DNA of 64,000 nucleotides from Oxytricha trifallax (GCA_000711775.1 ARYC01001535.1:1-64000); one strand, 5' to 3'; counted from the stretch's first letter, positions 47,553 through 60,327 are shown. Notes: a model not told the origin generated them from the sequence alone. Translations and numbers: made by a program.

Positions 47553-48044
47553 TAATTCATTTGATAAGTGAAATAAATGTCTTTCTTAATAATATTCTTT
47601 ATTGAAAAATAAGCACTAAAATTTTATAATATTTAACATTCATAAATTATTTTAAAATATATATCATTTAGATGAATAGTCTATAAAATATCTACTTATA
47701 TAACTTGCTGATTTAAACCTTTCTTGTGGATTCATAAATTATTAGGTGCTGCTATTAGTTATGAGCAATTCTCAAATCAGGAAGATAAACTCTAACTTAC
47801 TATATTTCTAATATCCTTTAAACTCTTTATATTACAAAATTTATCTTCATTTTATGATTAATTGTCAAACCAGATGATTAACGCAGAAATAATACCTATA
47901 TTATTCTCATTATCATAAAATGTTACTTATAAGTAAATTAGAAAGGTAATCAATGCTTAAAGAACATAATTAAAAATTAAATATTGTTCATATATAAAAA
48001 TATCATATCCCTAGTTCACTTAAAAGCAAATTTTAATTTTTCGA

Positions 48045-48266
48045 GGCAATAACCATACTTTGATTTATGATTATGCCAGTCAAATCGAATTAGCTTAACA
48101 ATTCAATAAAAGTTTTACTCTAAAGTATTCATCTGATTAATTCAAAAGTGAAAAAGCAGGTGCCTCCTAATATAAGCTGAGTTCTAAATTAAAAAAGTAA
48201 TCTAGCAAAGATTTGCGATTTATTGGCTTATTCCTTTTTTTAATATCGAGTAGTCATTGCATTTGA
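48045..48266 (+). CDS. Coding segment of 74 codons
   Basis: Open frame to TGA 48264-48266 with GNNHTLIYDYASQIELAQQF and KSEKAGASQYKLSSKLKKQS, using five TAA/TAG as Gln. AT-rich DNA lies on both sides. Unrecognised. Confidence 0.5.
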
Positions 48267-48269
48267 ATT

Positions 48270-49830
48270 TAAAATAATTTATTTTTTTTATATTTTTTTG
48301 ATCCCTAATATTAAAAAGTCAATTTACTATTGAAGTCGATCTTTAAACTATTTACGCTGAAATTATTAAGAAACTTATAGCAAAAGCAACTCTCAACCAT
48401 AAAACTAGTAAGTAAATCAATTGCAGACAACCTCTATAGATATTGGTCTAATTTAAACTCGGAAAGAAAAGCTACCAAAGATTATTAGTTAACCTTTGAT
48501 AATTGAGCTTCAGATTAAACTCAAATGATTCAATGCTTATAGAAACTCTCTCTGGGTTTTAAAATATATAAATGCATAATAATTATTTGGCATAAATGAA
48601 TTTCAAAGGATTAAACTATATAATTTTTTCTCACAAAATTAATCAACCGCCTATGTTTAATAGCACCATTAATACTTATATCTTTATAATTTGTCAATTT
48701 TCTTAGATTTTAGATATGTAAATAAAATATTTATTGAATTTATAGCTAAAATGCAATAATGTTTATGTCTGACATGTATTTATTTCCTAAACATTGATCA
48801 AACAAGAAATTTGGCTTTATTCAATTATAATAAAACGAAATAAATATTTTAACAAGTAAAAGCAAATTCTTATTATATTCCTTCTCTCATTTTATACTTT
48901 TAAATAATTAAAAACTATTTTATTAATAAAATCCCTCTTTGATCAAAACAAAAATAAGTAATAATCTATGGAAATAATGAATTAGAACTATTTATTGTAA
49001 AAGAATAATCAATTTTATTTATGAGGAAATTTTAGTCTGATATTCTTTAATATAATCGCAAAGGTTTTATTCAAATTTTAACTTATCACTAACATTATTC
49101 TATTTTCCCCAGATATGGTAATTTATAATAATAGTAAAACAAATAAAAATGCCATTTAATACATTGATAAGAAGGAGTAATAAATTTATTTATATATCAT
49201 TAAGGATTTTCAGATTTTAGAAATTCAAAAATATTATTTCCTTTTTGTTTTGGGGCTGATATTCTAACGAGTATATAAATGACAAATTACATTCAAAAAT
49301 AACTTTAATAGTTAGTTAAATATGAATTTTAGGAAGGCTTTATTATCCACAAATTCCTACAATTAAGATTTTCGTGATCCTTATAATCCTATTAGGAGTG
49401 GCATTACTTAGAACTCCTTGATATTTGATTCTATATTTCTCAATTCTTGTATCAAAATATATATACCTGTGGATAATAGTAAATAATATGCTGATTGTAA
49501 TAAATATAGACAATTGTTGGCAATGCCCATTAATCTAAATTCAATTAGAATTTATAAAAGTTGGTTTTGGTTTATTTTAAGCTATAAAGATCGTTCGCTG
49601 AGGACTATCAATTTTTAGAGCTCCATTATTTACATCAACGAATTTAATTGGAAAATCTAGTATACCTGATTTAGTGCCGTTTTAATTTTAATATATAAAT
49701 TAAGAATTAGTTAGAAACAGGTAATATAAAATATAAAGTAAGATTTAAATTAAACCCAAGTTTCTTATTGGTTGTATTGATAACTTTCGGGTATTTATTA
49801 TAAAAGAACAATAAAAAATAGAAATAACTA
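48270..49830. other. AT-rich stretch, nothing recognised
   Basis: No supported gene or repeat. Confidence 0.45.
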
Positions 49831-49835
49831 GAAAT

Positions 49836-50204
49836 TCAATTATAGAGTGAAGGGATGCTAGCATTTTAATTAATTGTACTATTTATAAGATTTTGGTTAT
49901 GTTGCTGTTGGTGTTGCTATTATTGTAACTTGAGTTGTGATTGATTATTTGTTGCTTGTTTTGTTATCTCTAAGGCTTGCTTTATTGTTGTTGCTGAACA
50001 CTTCCCTTTTTGCTATTGTAAGGAGTAGAAATGTTCTGGTTTCTTCTGGGGTAATTGATTATTCTCAGTTGAAGAGCTATCGTCGGTTGGATTTCTCATA
50101 TAGTTGGCCATCAACTTCTCCAATTTTAATTAATCCTTTTCCTCATCATCGTCTTTTTTATCATCTTCATCGAAAAGAGATCGCCGCTGTTTTTGTATAA
50201 TTAT
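49836..50204 (-). CDS. Gln/Asp-rich coding segment, 3' end of a gene
   Basis: The minus strand carries 121 codons ending at TGA 49836-49838. It reads KQRRSLFDEDDKKDDDEEKD, then MANYMRNPTDDSSSTENNQL, then a Gln tract in which CAA, CAG, TAA and TAG alternate, and a low-complexity tail. The alternation of all four codons inside one Gln tract is the best single proof in this window that TAA/TAG mean Gln. It is probably a disordered C-terminal region. On its upstream side it abuts the foldback element at 50205. Acidic coding sequence in a matching style continues beyond that element. Confidence 0.7.
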
Positions 50205-50600
50205 AGAAATACATTTGAATTTGGAAATATAATTGAAATTAAATTAATATAATTACAAATTATTGGCAGTTAAAGTTGTCAATTTAAACGATATTGGGAT
50301 CATTCGATAGAGAATTCAAAATTAGCTGGACTTTACTATTGGCGGTACTATTTTATCGCATCCCTGGAGCGAGATAACTTGAGTTTAATTAAACGCTCTA
50401 AATTCATTAAATTATATCCTCACATTAAACTTAAGTTATCTCGCTTCCTCGATGCGATAAACTAGTAGCGCCAATAATAAAGTCCAGCTAATTTTGAATT
50501 CTCATCGAATGATCCCAAGATCGTTTAAATTGACAACTTTAACTGCCACTTATTTGTAATTATATTAATTTAATTTTAATTATTTTTCTCAAATGTATTC
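50205..50600. mobile_element. Foldback element, GGAC/CTGGAGCG family, copy 2
   Basis: Arms of about 165-175 bp (50205-50370 and about 50425-50600) are near-perfect inverted copies. They share GGACTTTACTATTGG and CTGGAGCG with 41781-42230 and with the relic near 60330. The element separates two coding pieces on the minus strand that look like one acidic protein, so it lies in a gene at the germline level. No coding capacity. Confidence 0.75.
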
Positions 50601-50710
50601 CACAATAGTCATTTTTATTATCTTGATCTTCATCATCATCCTCATCATCGTCTCCATAAATTACTGTACCTACTGATGATCTTGGCACATTCATGCATTT
50701 TTGAATATTT
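50601..50710 (-). CDS. Acidic coding segment upstream of the foldback
   Basis: The minus strand reads MNVPRSSVGTVIYGDDDEDD and then DEDQDNKNDYC up to the foldback edge. Joining TATTG of this piece to TATAATTATA of the piece at 50204 keeps the frame, consistent with removal of the foldback during macronuclear development. The acidic run resembles that at the start of the downstream piece. Confidence 0.5.
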
Positions 50711-51094
50711 CAGCATTACAAATGATTTAAGGGTGAAATTATGAGTTGAATGCTGAATATTTACTCCACTATAATCAACAGGCGCTATCTCAGGAAGGAG
50801 TAATGTCCAAGGAAGAAAAATTACCTGAGTGCACAGATAACGAAGCATCTATATATTTCTCTCTTACCCTATACCGTTCACCCAGATGGCTTTAAACATA
50901 TCCTGATTTTAGGGAAAGCTATAATTTCAATTTTGCCTATTTAAGGTCACTATAAGCAAGCTTAGTGCCGTTTTCCTCTAATGTCGTTGTGAATTCCTCG
51001 CCTTGAGAGGATAGACCTTGGCGTTTTCCCATTAGCATATTGAGACTTTATTGATGGTTGGCTGTTATCGAATAGATCTGCTAGTAATTCCTGA

Positions 51095-51337
51095 AGCTCA
51101 CCTATTACTGATCATGTTGATGATGACATCACGCCGAATTTCATTGCTAACTCCACTGGCACATTAGAGCTTCTCTAGGATTACTTCGCCACATTGGTTG
51201 CTAGCTCAGATGTCAAGAGAGGATAAACTTTTACTTGCTTGGGCGGTTATTAGACATACGGCTTCTATCACAGCTGCAGCTACTCCCCATGTGTTTTCAA
51301 TTCAAGCTTTAAGAATGTTCCATCTCTAATTTCTTGA
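51095..51337 (+). CDS. Secreted or surface-type coding segment
   Basis: An 81-codon frame in a clearly GC-richer region (50880-51725) reads DDDITPNFIANSTGTLELLQ and RGQTFTCLGGYQTYGFYHSC, with Asn-Ser-Thr sites and spaced Cys as in extracellular proteins. A second plus-strand frame is open over the same interval but is less protein-like. The island as a whole is probably coding; exact product unknown. Confidence 0.5.
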
Positions 51338-51450
51338 AGCAACATCGCAGATTGCAACACCAGCCCATTCACATTTGCTAATACCTAAACTCCTGTTACT
51401 TTAAGACACTGCCAGTCATTAGGATTGCAGGAAGGAGCTATAATACTTTT

Positions 51451-51726
51451 GGCCTCTTCAAAAATGATGTTAGTTTGTTTCAACCAAGTGATTTAGATGC
51501 TTGTAATGGAGCCATGATCGAGGGTGTTGTCATTTTGCTTGCACTTTGTCTCATCCTTATACTGTAGGTTGTTGGGGACCTCCTACGAAGCCTAGATGAG
51601 CGGCTGTTACGCTACCCTACCCTTGGGATATCTAATGGTGAACCTCTTCTTCTCATCACTAACAGTCTGTTGACTAAGGCAATTGTGTCTTCATTTATGG
51701 CTGTTAGATTTAAAACTTAACTCTGA
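51451..51726 (+). CDS. Coding segment with membrane helix
   Basis: The 92-codon frame to TGA 51724-51726 reads GLFKNDVSLFQPSDLDACNG, a hydrophobic helix (VVILLALCLILIL), then charged residues and TLGISNGEPLLLITNSLLTK. It is in the same orientation as the Cys-rich piece upstream. Together they might be an ectodomain plus membrane anchor, but the frames differ. Confidence 0.45.
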
Positions 51727-51729
51727 TTA

Positions 51730-52715
51730 ATCATTCTAATTAGTTTAAATACTGACATTAAATTTGGTAGCTTTTGATTAATGGATGGAGACCCTATATA
51801 ATTTGTATACTATATTAAACGTAAAGCTACAAAATATTAAGAGATAATTATTTATAATTTTGATAATATATTAATTTCTCCATCCATCTTATTCAAATTG
51901 AAATTAATCTCTTATTAAAATTAATGATATCTGGAATTTAAGAAATTCTAATTAAAATCTTTTGATGATTTATTTTATTTTACTAATCTAATTAATTTAG
52001 TTAGCTTTAGTTAAAATGATGATATAAAAATACCCTTAAATATTTTATATTCAAAATTATTTTAGTAATTAATTTAATTAGCATCAAAAATATGAGTTTA
52101 TTATCTGTGATTAAATTCTATCTATAATCATATTTTAATTGATATTTGAGATAGAATTTTTTAAATATTATTGTCGTATCTTCAACTTCCTTTATATGAA
52201 ATTTAAGTTATTATATTAAAATTAAAATGATGTTAATAATTCAAAGTTTTTAATTTTATTTTTCAAAATATAAGGTTCCGATTAATTTTAATGATTATTA
52301 GAGATATGTTGTGACTTTTTTATTTTTCTTGTAATTAATATTTAAAATGAGATTTAATTATGACTATTGCTTGAAATATTAATTTTTCGCACAAGTAATA
52401 CCTTCAATTCATTTTTTTAGATTAGAAATAATTTTATGAGAATATGATATATTAGAGAGTGTATGTTATTTAACCTAGACTAAAATAGTTCTTTCTTAAA
52501 ATAAATAAGTTAAATTAAAATAACATTATGCGAATTTGTGTGTAAACATATGTTGTTTTATTTTAATCAAATCAAGTCATTTGTTATATTTATATTTCGA
52601 CATCTAAATTTAAATTAAACCATGATTAAATCTACTTACAATAGTGCCATAAGCTTTATATGAACATAGATGATTTACTTAATTTAGTTTTTTAAAAAAA
52701 ACACAAAATATTCAT
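51730..52715. other. AT-rich stretch, nothing recognised
   Basis: No supported feature. Confidence 0.5.
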
Positions 52716-52719
52716 ACTT

Positions 52720-53034
52720 TCAAATTAATGAAGACTGCAATAATATTTGAATGGCAACTATTATTAAGATATATTTATATATGAAGTTATGATATGAAGA
52801 TGAAATGAATGGCAAGGTTGACTCTGAGAATACATGGTTTAAAACAAGAAAAAGAATTGATGCACGATTCTTATAAAAGTATAAGTGATATTTATATAAA
52901 AAACTAATTTTGCCACTTAGAGAGAGAGCCCTATCCCCCTATTTACTATGCTTCATTTGCAGATTGTTGTCAGGGTATAACAACTGAATCCAAATAACTC
53001 TGAGCTCATCAAATTACTTCTGAAAGCTAGACAT
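52720..53034 (-). CDS. Gene start, 105-codon frame
   Basis: ATG 53034 opens a frame to TGA 52720-52722. MSSFQKQFDELRVIWIQLLY and PDNNLQMKHSKQGDRALSLS (to about 52905) look like a real N-terminal segment. The rest is AT-rich and low in complexity and may lie outside the segment. Unrecognised. Confidence 0.5.
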
Positions 53035-53039
53035 TACCT

Positions 53040-55190
53040 GAATTTAAATTTTATTTTTAGGAACCAATGATCAAATTTTAATCCTACAAGCTTACCAAAA
53101 GTAGAAAAACTACTCTATATTACTAAAATTAGTGAAAATTATTATTAGCAATCAAATCTTGGTTTTTCACTTAATAGATCAGAAGCAGTAATCATAACAA
53201 AGGAGATGGAAAAATAAAGAAATCAACAATAATGGGAAAATTTGGAGTTAAAATTGATAATAAATAAGTAAATTTCAAATTTTACATTAGTCATGAGATC
53301 TTACTACTACTTCCTGACTAGATATTCTTGTTTAAGCATTTGTATAAATGACTTGAGGTTACACTTTAAATATTATGAATATTAATTATTATTCAAAATA
53401 AATGTTAATTGAGTTAATAATGCTTTAAATTTTGATATCGTTTAGATTGCGTAATTGATCATAATCTAAATTATTTTGAAAATTATTATGACAAAATTAC
53501 AGATTATAATATTGCCAATATTTATGTTCACTGGTGGCTTTTTAAGGAGAACTAACTAAACCACAAATTAAAATTTATATTAGATATTTCCCTAGCTTAT
53601 AAAATCAGTCTTTTTTAAATTAACTTAGCTTAATAAAATCATTTGTAAAAAATTAAAAATCTTCTACTTTATTATTCGATGAAATATATTGAAAATTCAA
53701 AATAATTAATAATCTAAAGTAAAAACAAATACTGTTAATAAATTTATTTCTATATCTAAGATAGTTATAAGTAATATCATTGTAATTATCTTTGGTTGTC
53801 TATGTAAATCTTTGTTGTAAAGTTAAAGGTATTTATGAAGCAATTTTATTATCATGAGCAGCTTAAAAAGGAAGCTTTGTAAGCATCTAATTTATTTTCT
53901 TTGCTTTCAATGCTAATAGTTGCAGTGAATTTGTCAGCATGCATAATGGGTATTCTTGTTAGAGTATTTTATTTTCACATTATAATTATGCTATGATATT
54001 ATTTTAATTTTAGACTTAATTTTATTTTTTTCAGATTCTAAATACAGGATGCTTGGACTATTAATTCATATATCGCACTAATTTAATTTCATTAAGATTG
54101 ATTTATATATTGAGATTTTAAGCATCAATATAAATCTACGAAGGGTAGCATTGTATAGTCGGAATAAAATAAATATGTTGAGTGGTTTGAGCACAAAAGG
54201 AAGTTTCTATATTTCCATTAAATTATTAAAAAATCGACTTAAAAGATCAATCATAAAATTTAGATGGGTTATTATAAATTACTTGGTTTATTAAAACGTA
54301 TCTTTACAAGTTAAATAATTTTTATAAGAAGAGTCAGTTTTAATTTTAGTGTCTTAACAAGAATCAGATATTACAGGTTAAAATTGTTTTTATTCCAAAG
54401 TCACTTTGATATAAGACCCCCAAGAGTTTGTGTTATTAGAAATTTAAAAATTGATTATTTTTATTTTAAAAATCTCGATAGTTTGGGTCTTTTGTCTCAA
54501 AGAATAAAATAAATGAAAATTATTTCTTCAATTAACATTTCGCCAATTAAGTCTTCACTATTTTCATTGTTTATAGAGCCTATATTAATTATAAATTTAA
54601 TTGTGAGAACTTATCTTGTAACTATATAATTAAGCAGTCTATTGTAAATAATTAGATATCCATAATATATTTGAAAATTATAATATTTTGACTGAGTATT
54701 ATCGTATAACATTTAATAATTTAATCTTTCATTTACTTTTATATGTTAAAGCTGACTTGACTAAAAAAGATTTTATAATTTAATTAATTTTAGTTATTCA
54801 AGAAATTTTTTTTCCTTACATGTGCAATCATAGAAAATTAAGGCATGAATAAATAATTATCTTTGTAAAAAATGGAGTGGAACTATCAGCTTAGATCATT
54901 ATTTAATACATACCTGAATCAAATTTTAAATTAACTCTATAATTTTTTCAAGATTTTATTCTAATTTAAAACATAGTTGAATTAGTCTTTAATACTATAG
55001 GCCTTTAAATTTAACTTATCATCATAAATAAATATTGCATTTTGATTTATTTAAACTGAATGAAAATAAAATATATATAAAATAATGTAAGCTGCATTTA
55101 ATCCAATAGAACATATAAAATTTATAGAAACTTCATTAATATATATTCATAAAATAAAAGTATGTGAAATATGGAGAAGATTAATATTTT
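53040..55190. other. AT-rich stretch, nothing recognised
   Basis: About 2.1 kb without a supported gene or repeat. Confidence 0.5.
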
Positions 55191-55197
55191 AAAAAAA

Positions 55198-55428
55198 TCA
55201 ATAAATTAACATTCTAACTATTTAATATTGTCTAAATTCTCTGTCTCTGAGCAATTTTGCTAAAAGTAATTCGATTTCCTTTGCTTTTGAGGCCTAGATT
55301 TTCTGCACCTCGTGCTGTGACTCCTTAAGGAGTCTGGTGATGACATTTTTGGGGATCAAAGAGCAGTGAAAATACTAGCCCTTAATCCACTTTATGAGCT
55401 CGTCTTTGATGGTGTAGAGCAGCTATTT
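55198..55428 (-). CDS. Charged helical coding segment
   Basis: On the minus strand 77 codons from just after a TGA to TGA 55198-55200: LYTIKDELIKWIKGQYFHCS, LIPKNVITRLLKESQHEVQK and AKEIELLLAKLLRDREFRQY. The Lys/Glu/Leu pattern suggests a coiled coil at the C-terminus. TAG/TAA appear as Gln. No start codon, so it is probably the last segment of a gene. Confidence 0.6.
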
Positions 55429-55539
55429 TCATCCAAGATGCCTAGGAACGTTTGATTTTTTAGCAGAGGTACAGAGTAATATCTCTTCAACATTTAGTTT
55501 AGGTTTTTTATTTATGGAAAGTAAACATTTCTGTGAAAT

Positions 55540-55830
55540 GGTTACCACTAGTTACCACCACCAGGCTATCAGCAACAGCACCTAAACTTCTGCGGAGGCT
55601 TCAATCACAGTATTAAGACACAACTTGGTTGGTACTGATATCCATTTTTGAAATTTTAGCATTTAAAAAATCAGTATTTCAAATTAAGTCCCTGTTAAAC
55701 TAATTCATGGATATGATTTAGGCACACACGAATATGTAGTAGCTATCTCAGTTTATAACACACCCTTTACCATTTACCTTAGCGCCTTTATTTCAATTCT
55801 TTATCTATAATTATGTGTGTATACTCCATA
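55540..55830 (+). CDS. Extracellular-type coding segments
   Basis: 55540-55657 reads EMVTTSYHHQAISNSTQTSA and EASITVLRHNLVGTDIHF. In another frame 55683-55830 reads VPVKLIHGYDLGTHEYVVAI and SVYNTPFTIYLSAF, a beta-strand-rich pattern as in extracellular repeat domains. The frame change near 55660 may mark a segment boundary. No family is named. Confidence 0.45.
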
Positions 55831-56355
55831 AAATTCAGTGACAAAAGCTTTTCTTTTGAAGCTACTACCACTTCCTCTGATATTAGTTTGATTTCAACTA
55901 AGATGCGGAAGATGGATTTTGGCAGTCTCCCATGTAATCTACTATTTCTGACTTTGTGTTTTATATATCATACACTTTCAATACACAATTCAGTAAGGAT
56001 TATTTAAATTCGCAAGTACTAATCTCTCACCAGTTCAAAGAATCCCCACTACCGTAGTTATTGCTTTAGATGGTAAAGTAATCTCTTTATAATAATGTCA
56101 GGAGTGCCTATAGAGACTATGCAATTTCGAATCATACAACGTTGTTACAGTTAATGCCTATTTTACTATGCTTATCCTCATCTTCCTTTACAAAGTTGTC
56201 TTCTGGTGATAGACTTATCAAGCAAGCCTCAATCAGAGTTGAATTTTTAAGCAAAAAAATACTTGCTAAGCTGGAGAAAGTCTATCTGTTCTCTCAAAAC
56301 TCAGCTCAATGCAAATGCTATTAAAGTACTCCATCTCTTTCATTACATCTTCTGA
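55813..56355 (+). CDS. Open frame of 181 codons, ATG to TGA
   Basis: ATG 55813 to TGA 56353-56355 without any TGA between: MCVYSIKFSDKSFSFEATTT, a hydrophobic stretch (CNLLFLTLCFIY), then mixed residues. TAA/TAG are used as Gln in the second half. In the second half another frame (IKQASIRVEFLSKKILAKLE, about 56215-56275) is open even in the standard code and looks more regular, so only the first 65 codons are read with some trust. Confidence 0.4.
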
Positions 56356-56359
56356 GTTT

Positions 56360-58130
56360 GCAATATCTTCACAAAAAGTATATCTACGTTTATATTTACA
56401 ATAGTATATGATTTAAACATTAAATTAATTGTAAGAACTTGAGCAAATATTATATCTATCACTTTTAAATTTAATAAGCCTCTAATAATTCTTCTATTTT
56501 TATTATTTTTACAGAAGGTATATATCAATTCTTCGCAACTTTAAATTATTATCAGTTATCTATTTTTATTTATACAAGCATCCTCGAAGAAAATGGCAAG
56601 AATATAAAAAAACATATTTTATAATATGAAATTATAAAATATTTGATAAAAATAAGCAATTTATTAATATATTTAGAAATAAAGAATGAAAGAAAAGTAA
56701 GTTATCTCTAATGGAATTGACTAAACACTAAATAGAAGGATTCAAAGTAAATTCTAAAGCCATTATGGAGATTTTTATCTGAATATAAAGAGCATTCATT
56801 AAATTTATGTATCCAAAAAAGAATAACTAGCGGATTGAAATTATTTTCAATATATCCAATTATTTAAAATTTCATAAGAAAATTACTATATGAGATGATA
56901 ATAAATAACAATTAAAAATAAATGTATAAGATAACTTGGTTATTAATCGCAAGTAAATTTTAGAAATATATATATTTTATCAAAAATTTCATAGAGAAAA
57001 ACTATTGTATTTAAAATTTAAATAACTGAAATGACTTTTTATTAGTTTTTCTTAAGGGATAGCATATAAGTAAAGTTGAATTTGAAATTTTTACCTAAGT
57101 AAATTCTTAAATTAAATAAATGCTAAGAGACAAAAATAACTTAAAAAAGGTTATATCTTCATTTAATTTAGTAGATGTAAAAGCTTTATTTATATAGTAT
57201 TCACACAAGAAACCTCTTATTCTTTTATTATAATTTATCCTAGAGATTATTCCTTTTTTTCTTACAATTAAATTTTACGTAGTGCTTTGCATTAAGTAGG
57301 CTTAATTTGGCATAGTACTGCTCTATATTAAGAAAAAAAAGAACTATTTATATTAAATTAGTTTATTTATAGGAAGTGTAAACTTCATTTCCATTGAAAT
57401 AAAATGAAAATACTTAATCTGATAATTCATAGTAACTCATATCATCAATAGTTTGAATCTATTGATTAATATATATATATTGAATTGTAATGGAGGACAA
57501 TTCGATGAGGATTTGTTGTACAACATATCTTCAATTTAAAGGGAAGTCGCTCCAGAATATAACTTTTGTATGTTTAGATTATAATTAAGTTAATAATAGT
57601 AGCCAATAGATACAAAGTTGTAAGTAATATTCATTTTGCAAGAAAAAAATCTCATGGTTTTCTTTTGGATCCGAAATAGAAAATTCACTATTAAATTTTT
57701 TAATATAAAAATTTAAGGTTGTGTAAACAATTCTCTTGTTATTTTCATTGTAACTATTCAAGGCCAATTTAATCAAAGCTAATATAAGGACAGTGTAAAT
57801 TTTTAATTGATATTTTCTTACTAGATCTGAATTTACAGTTGAATAATTATACTGCTATTTGTAAAATGTTTAAAATTTAACTCCAACTAAACTATTTAAA
57901 TTCATTTCAACTTATTAAATAATAGTATTTTAAAAATAATTTATATAACTTTAAATATAGTTAATAATCATAATATAACTCATAGGTTAAATCAAAATCT
58001 AACTCTAATTAAATAAATTTTCAAATCTAACTCAATATAAAAAATATCAATATTTTTATTATTATACTACTATCCTCTATTAGCATTTATTGTTTGTCTA
58101 TAAAATTTGCATCTTAATAGTCAAAGCTTC
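56360..58130. other. AT-rich stretch, nothing recognised
   Basis: No supported gene or repeat. Confidence 0.5.
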
Positions 58131-58134
58131 TATT

Positions 58135-58467
58135 TCAAGAAATATTCATACTCATCTTGACCTTACGCATGTTTCTAATGCTGCTCTGTTTCTGGTGGCA
58201 GGAAATCTCTTAATTGAGCTTGAATTAGTAGAGGAGGTATAAATTTTTGACTTACTCAAAATGATTATCTTTAAATCTGTTAAGCAGATGGTATTGCTTT
58301 TAATCAATATCTGGGAAAAGGATTTATAATGCATTGACATGAGATGGAGGATCTTTCTTCTTTTTTTATTCACTGATCTCTTCCTTGATAAAAAAAATGT
58401 CTATGTAAAATCTAATTAATTCTTTTAAATCCCAGCAAATAGTACAAATGATAAAGGTCTACTTGAA
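58135..58467 (-). CDS. C-terminal coding segment, possible CUE/UBA-like helix bundle
   Basis: On the minus strand 111 codons end at TGA 58135-58137. CWDLKELIRFYIDIFFIKEE is followed by a Lys run and VNALQILFPDIDQKQYHLLN with KDNHFEQVKNLYLLYQF. The LFPDID start, the hydrophobic spacing and the final xxLY resemble the three-helix CUE domain (pattern MFPxxxxxxIxxxLxxxxxNVExAVxxLL), which binds ubiquitin. This is a motif-level resemblance only. Gln is written with TAA several times. Confidence 0.55.
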
Positions 58468-58756
58468 TCAGTAGGAACTATCTCACGAATATAAAATTTC
58501 TAAGAAATACAAGTGTCTTGATAGCCGAGATATTTAAGCATCTTTATTTCAATAATGCACTATCATAACAAATTTTCTTAAAAGCCATTGCACATTTCCT
58601 TACATTAGAATTAAGTCTAAGTCGATCTACTTAATGTTGACTTGAATACCTTCTTAACTTCAGCTCCTTTTCTCTAATGTTAATATTATCTTCTTGAAGT
58701 TTCAAAAGATGGATCTTAGTAATTTCTCATAAGTACGATCAAGTTTTTGCTAATGA

Positions 58757-59365
58757 TAGAACATTATCCTTATAAATTTTCTTGGTATTCCTAAGAGGTG
58801 TGTCTAGGACTCAAGATTAACAGGTATTTCAACTAATGGTATTCTTCCACTCTAGTAGTTTAGAGGTCCCCAATGCTTTCTTCTTCCCATTAAGGAATTT
58901 ACAATTTATTTTAAAATTGAGCTTAGTCATGCTTAAGCAGCTGTAAATGCAATACCTTTAACCACTACTAATCAACTAATCTTTGATAAATACGATATCT
59001 TATTTATTCACATAAATACTAAGCATAATATTGCTTTAATTATAAATACAGCAATAATTTCTTGAAGAACTGTATTACCAACTTTCAAGCTTCACAGAGG
59101 GGAGTAAGTCTTTTAACTATTGCGAGAGACAATTATATCACTACAGAAATAGACGAAGCCTCCAATGCTAATTGGTAACCGTACAATGGTGTTGCTGTCA
59201 ATGGAGTCTATATCACTCTCAGCTTAAATTCAGACAATGATGCTTTCTTTAGACCTGATTCTTAGCAATTTTATTGCATTTACAGTAGAAGTAATGTGAT
59301 AAAGTTCAATACTGATAATAAAAATCTGAGTAGATTAAGAAGACTAAATTGGGTAAATTAATCAT
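58757..59365 (+). CDS. Extracellular-type protein, two frames
   Basis: 58757-59065 (103 codons without TGA) reads ILINFLGIPKRCVQDSRLTG, ELSHAQAAVNAIPLTTTNQL and DILFIHINTKHNIALIINTA. From about 59046 the next frame continues NFLKNCITNFQASQRGVSLL, EIDEASNANWQPYNGVAVNG and SDNDAFFRPDSQQFYCIYSR. The two read like one beta-rich protein with a one-base shift near 59055, so either decay or a junction lies there. It may belong with the extracellular-type pieces at 55.5 kb. Not recognised. Confidence 0.55.
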
Positions 59366-59369
59366 TAAA

Positions 59370-60305
59370 ACTTAATTGCTCTTTGTACTAAACTTAATTT
59401 AACGCTAATAATTTGATTAATGATCTATTTTTAATAAGAATATATCTCTAGATTATAAAGCAATAAATAAATTCTTATATGCATGCTTAGTATTGAATTA
59501 ACTTTTAACAACCAATAGAAATACTTTTAGTGTTACTTTACAATATAGATCATTATATATATATAGGAAATTTTCAAAATATCATTTACTGAATTTCTAA
59601 TTAATAAACGTTAAGTAATTAATGCTTGATATATATCAATTTTTTAAATATAGCTTTAAGTTTATATAATTTCCTATGATGCAAATATATTTAACTGCAT
59701 TAAAGTGTTTTTTTAAATATTTAAGACACAACTATTAAGTAGTTACAAATAGTTATTATTTAATACTTCAATTGAAAACTTAAAACTGTTTATTGTTTAT
59801 AAGAATATTTTTATTTAATCTTTTAAGTTGGATTTACTTTTAAATTAATTAGCTAAGACTAATATGAAATAGGTTTTATACTATGAATGCATCATTTAAT
59901 AAAATATGTGAACTTACTAGTTTAGATACTTTTGAAGAGTTATCAATAGTTATTTAAACATATTAATTAATTTGCTTGATAAAACTTTATTGTTTTTTCT
60001 CATATAAATTGACAAGATTGTGATTTACCAAGAAAACTTTATATCGAGTCTATTACTTCTTTTTATCACCATAAATTGAAAGAATCAATATAAGATTACT
60101 ACAATAATGATAATAATAATAATAATAACAAAGACTGCTTTAATTGAAGCATTAAATTCTTATTCTTGCGATTAATGCTTTAAAATCCTAGACTGGTCTG
60201 AGACTGAACTTTCGTTTGCTTCATTTTCAGAATTATCTTCTGCAGACTTGATTATTAACAAAGTAAAATTAATTAAAGGATATTAGTTATTAAATAGATA
60301 TATTA
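59370..60305. other. AT-rich stretch with an (AAT)n run
   Basis: AT-rich; an AAT/TAA microsatellite at about 60104-60128. Nothing else is supported. Confidence 0.5.
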
Positions 60306-60327
60306 TTAAGCCAGGTTAAGGTCTGTT

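Noticed and set aside
49937-50200. Plus-strand frame open in the standard code
   Set aside because: It mirrors the Gln/Asp-rich minus-strand segment. Leu/Ser/His-rich content is what the complement of such a tract produces.
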